DNA of 64,000 nucleotides, taken from positions 26,387 through 90,386 of the forward strand of contig JAJDUB010000068.1 of assembly GCA_022826885.1 (NCBI GenBank). The letters are read 5' to 3'. This document shows, in pieces, positions 63,223 to 64,000 of the stretch. The notes beneath the pieces are model-generated. The model ran no database searches. It saw only the letters and a program-made list of their open reading frames with translations, and was not told the origin of the DNA. How positions within the stretch are numbered: the first letter of the stretch is position 1; each line of letters opens with the position of its first letter. The stretch is from Gammaproteobacteria bacterium (GTDB lineage Bacteria; Pseudomonadota; Gammaproteobacteria; Eutrophobiales; Eutrophobiaceae). Made by a program: the position numbers and the translations under genes.

Positions 63223-63289
63223 GGGGTCAGAGTAAAATCGTCGGAATCTACCCTAAACGACAAATTTCGAATAATTTTACTCTGACCCC
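63223..63289. repeat. Inverted repeat GGGGTCAGAGTAAAA, pair 1
   Basis: GGGGTCAGAGTAAAA (63223-63237) and its complement TTTTACTCTGACCCC (63275-63289) are perfect 15-base arms. This string is typical of REP-type palindromes found beside RAYT transposases in gammaproteobacteria. No transposase is visible here. It lies between convergent genes and may act as a bidirectional terminator. Confidence 0.8.
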
Positions 63290-63331
63290 ATCTATCCTCA
63301 GGACATTGGGACTTGGCTGCAGGGGATTGCA

Positions 63332-63374
63332 GGGGTCAGAGTAAAAATTCTGGCGAATTTCTTACTCTGACCCC
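63332..63374. repeat. Inverted repeat GGGGTCAGAGTAA, pair 2
   Basis: GGGGTCAGAGTAA (63332-63344) and TTACTCTGACCCC (63362-63374) are a second, shorter copy of the same palindrome family, with an inner AATTC/GAATT stem. It ends four bases before the stop of the glycosyltransferase gene. Confidence 0.75.
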
Positions 63375-63377
63375 GCC

Positions 63378-64000
63378 TTAGAGGCTGTTGAGTAGTGTTT
63401 GCCAGCGCCTGCTTTCCCGTTCCGGGGTAAACAGGTGTTTGCGTTTGTTTCCATATTCGTGCAGGCATTGCAGGAAGTCCCGGTCGGTTTCCGCCCGCTG
63501 TAACAGACTGCATAAAGCCCCGGTGTCTTCAACCGGGTAATAGCCGGGATAATCCTCGCCCAGCAGGCCCACGTTACCGTCGATATCGGAGGCAATGACG
63601 GGAACGTTCGCCACCACAGCTTCAGAGACAACATTGGCTCCACCTTCCATGGTTGAGCTGTGTACCAGCGCATGCGCTTTCAGGAACTGCTCCCTGACCT
63701 GCCATGCGCCGACCTCGCCGCGCCAGTGATAACGGGGGTTCAGCTCCATCTCGGCGCGCGCCTGTGCGGCCCATTCGTCATTGTGGGCTTTACCCAGGTG
63801 GATTATCCGCAGGCGGGACTGTTGCGGCAGGCTTCGGGCGGCGCAGGCGGCCCTGAACGGGTCTTTTTCCTCACGCAAATGACCGACCACGCAGACATCA
63901 AAGGTGCGTACCGAGGGACGGCGGGGGCGTCGTAGCGGCGTTGCCGATTGATGGATCACGTGCAGCTTTTTCCGGTAAGCTTCCGGGATAGCCCGGCTCA
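63378..64000 (-). CDS. senB: SenB-like glycosyltransferase (selenosugar synthase family), 5' end beyond the window
   Basis: The frame stays open to the right edge, so only about the C-terminal 207 residues are seen. It has the GT4 pattern of the TIGR04348-type family: YRKKLHVIHQSATPL, FDVCVVGHLREEKDPFRAA, RLRIIHLGKA, MEGGANVVSEAVVANVPVIA, SDIDGNVGLLGEDYPGYYPVED. In characterised selenoneine clusters this family (SenB) makes a selenosugar from selenophosphate and a UDP-sugar, with SelD/SenC as selenophosphate source. The selD fusion gene lies convergent, 166 bases away. SenA is not in the window, so full selenoneine synthesis is unproven. Confidence 0.8.
   Translation of the reverse strand, partial: SRAIPEAYRKKLHVIHQSATPLRRPRRPSVRTFDVCVVGHLREEKDPFRAACAARSLPQQSRLRIIHLGKAHNDEWAAQARAEMELNPRYHWRGEVGAWQVREQFLKAHALVHSSTMEGGANVVSEAVVANVPVIASDIDGNVGLLGEDYPGYYPVEDTGALCSLLQRAETDRDFLQCLHEYGNKRKHLFTPERESRRWQTLLNSL

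Noticed and set aside
1..64000. CRISPR arrays, rRNA, tRNA and prophage genes
   Set aside because: No regularly spaced repeats, rRNA-like stretches, cloverleaf-type sequences with tRNA motifs, or phage structural genes were recognised on reading.

Overview
The window looks like a catabolic region of a GC-rich Gram-negative bacterium, most likely a gammaproteobacterium with a marine or sponge-associated lifestyle. The evidence is three TonB-dependent outer-membrane receptors, a heterotetrameric sarcosine oxidase, a SelD fusion next to a SenB-type glycosyltransferase, and short palindromic repeats typical of proteobacteria. The taxon is inferred. There are no rRNA, tRNA or housekeeping genes to anchor it, and I see no tRNA, CRISPR array or intact insertion sequence.

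Layout. (1) 1-7176: an aromatic-acid module. It has a c-type cytochrome and a vanillyl-alcohol-oxidase family flavoprotein (together p-cresol methylhydroxylase-like) bracketing a UbiD decarboxylase and a VdcD-type zinc ribbon. A Phd/VapC toxin-antitoxin pair, UbiX (maker of the prenyl-FMN that UbiD needs) and a molybdopterin oxidoreductase follow. (2) 7193-8462: gene remnants and a DUF1097-like membrane protein. (3) 8463-17557: a large TonB receptor, a second VdcD-type ribbon, a HyuA/HyuB pair whose HyuB carries an acetone-carboxylase-gamma-like tail, and a second UbiD. (4) 17652-21614, minus strand: acetamidase/formamidase, LigB and LigA extradiol dioxygenase subunits, and a lipoprotein sulfatase. 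(5) 21722-30184: TonB receptor, two MFS carriers, a solute-binding-type protein and two near-duplicate amidohydrolases. (6) 30252-31449: a small accessory patch with a restriction-modification fragment and two unknown genes. (7) 31472-52023: an M19 dipeptidase, four more HyuA/HyuB pairs plus one orphan HyuB, and a third TonB receptor. (8) 52051-59775: two saccharopine dehydrogenase-type enzymes, an orphan HigA, and soxBDAG. (9) 59761-64000: a luciferase-like monooxygenase, the NDH-SelD fusion and a partial SenB-like glycosyltransferase, suggesting selenosugar/selenoneine synthesis.

How the genes may work together. TonB receptors and MFS carriers would import small organic compounds. Amidohydrolases, the M19 peptidase and the acetamidase would open peptide or amide bonds. 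The ATP-dependent HyuA/HyuB enzymes would hydrolyse or carboxylate lactam, hydantoin or ketone substrates. PCMH, UbiD/UbiX/VdcD and LigAB would handle phenolic acids. Sarcosine oxidase and the saccharopine enzymes would take N-methyl-glycine and lysine-type products into central metabolism. No dedicated transcription factor is visible in the 64 kb apart from the toxin-antitoxin regulators.

The most unusual assembly is 11476-17557, where an ATP-dependent HyuA/HyuB-gamma enzyme lies between a VdcD-type zinc ribbon and a UbiD. The other notable feature is the concentration of divergent HyuA/HyuB paralogues in 32-52 kb.
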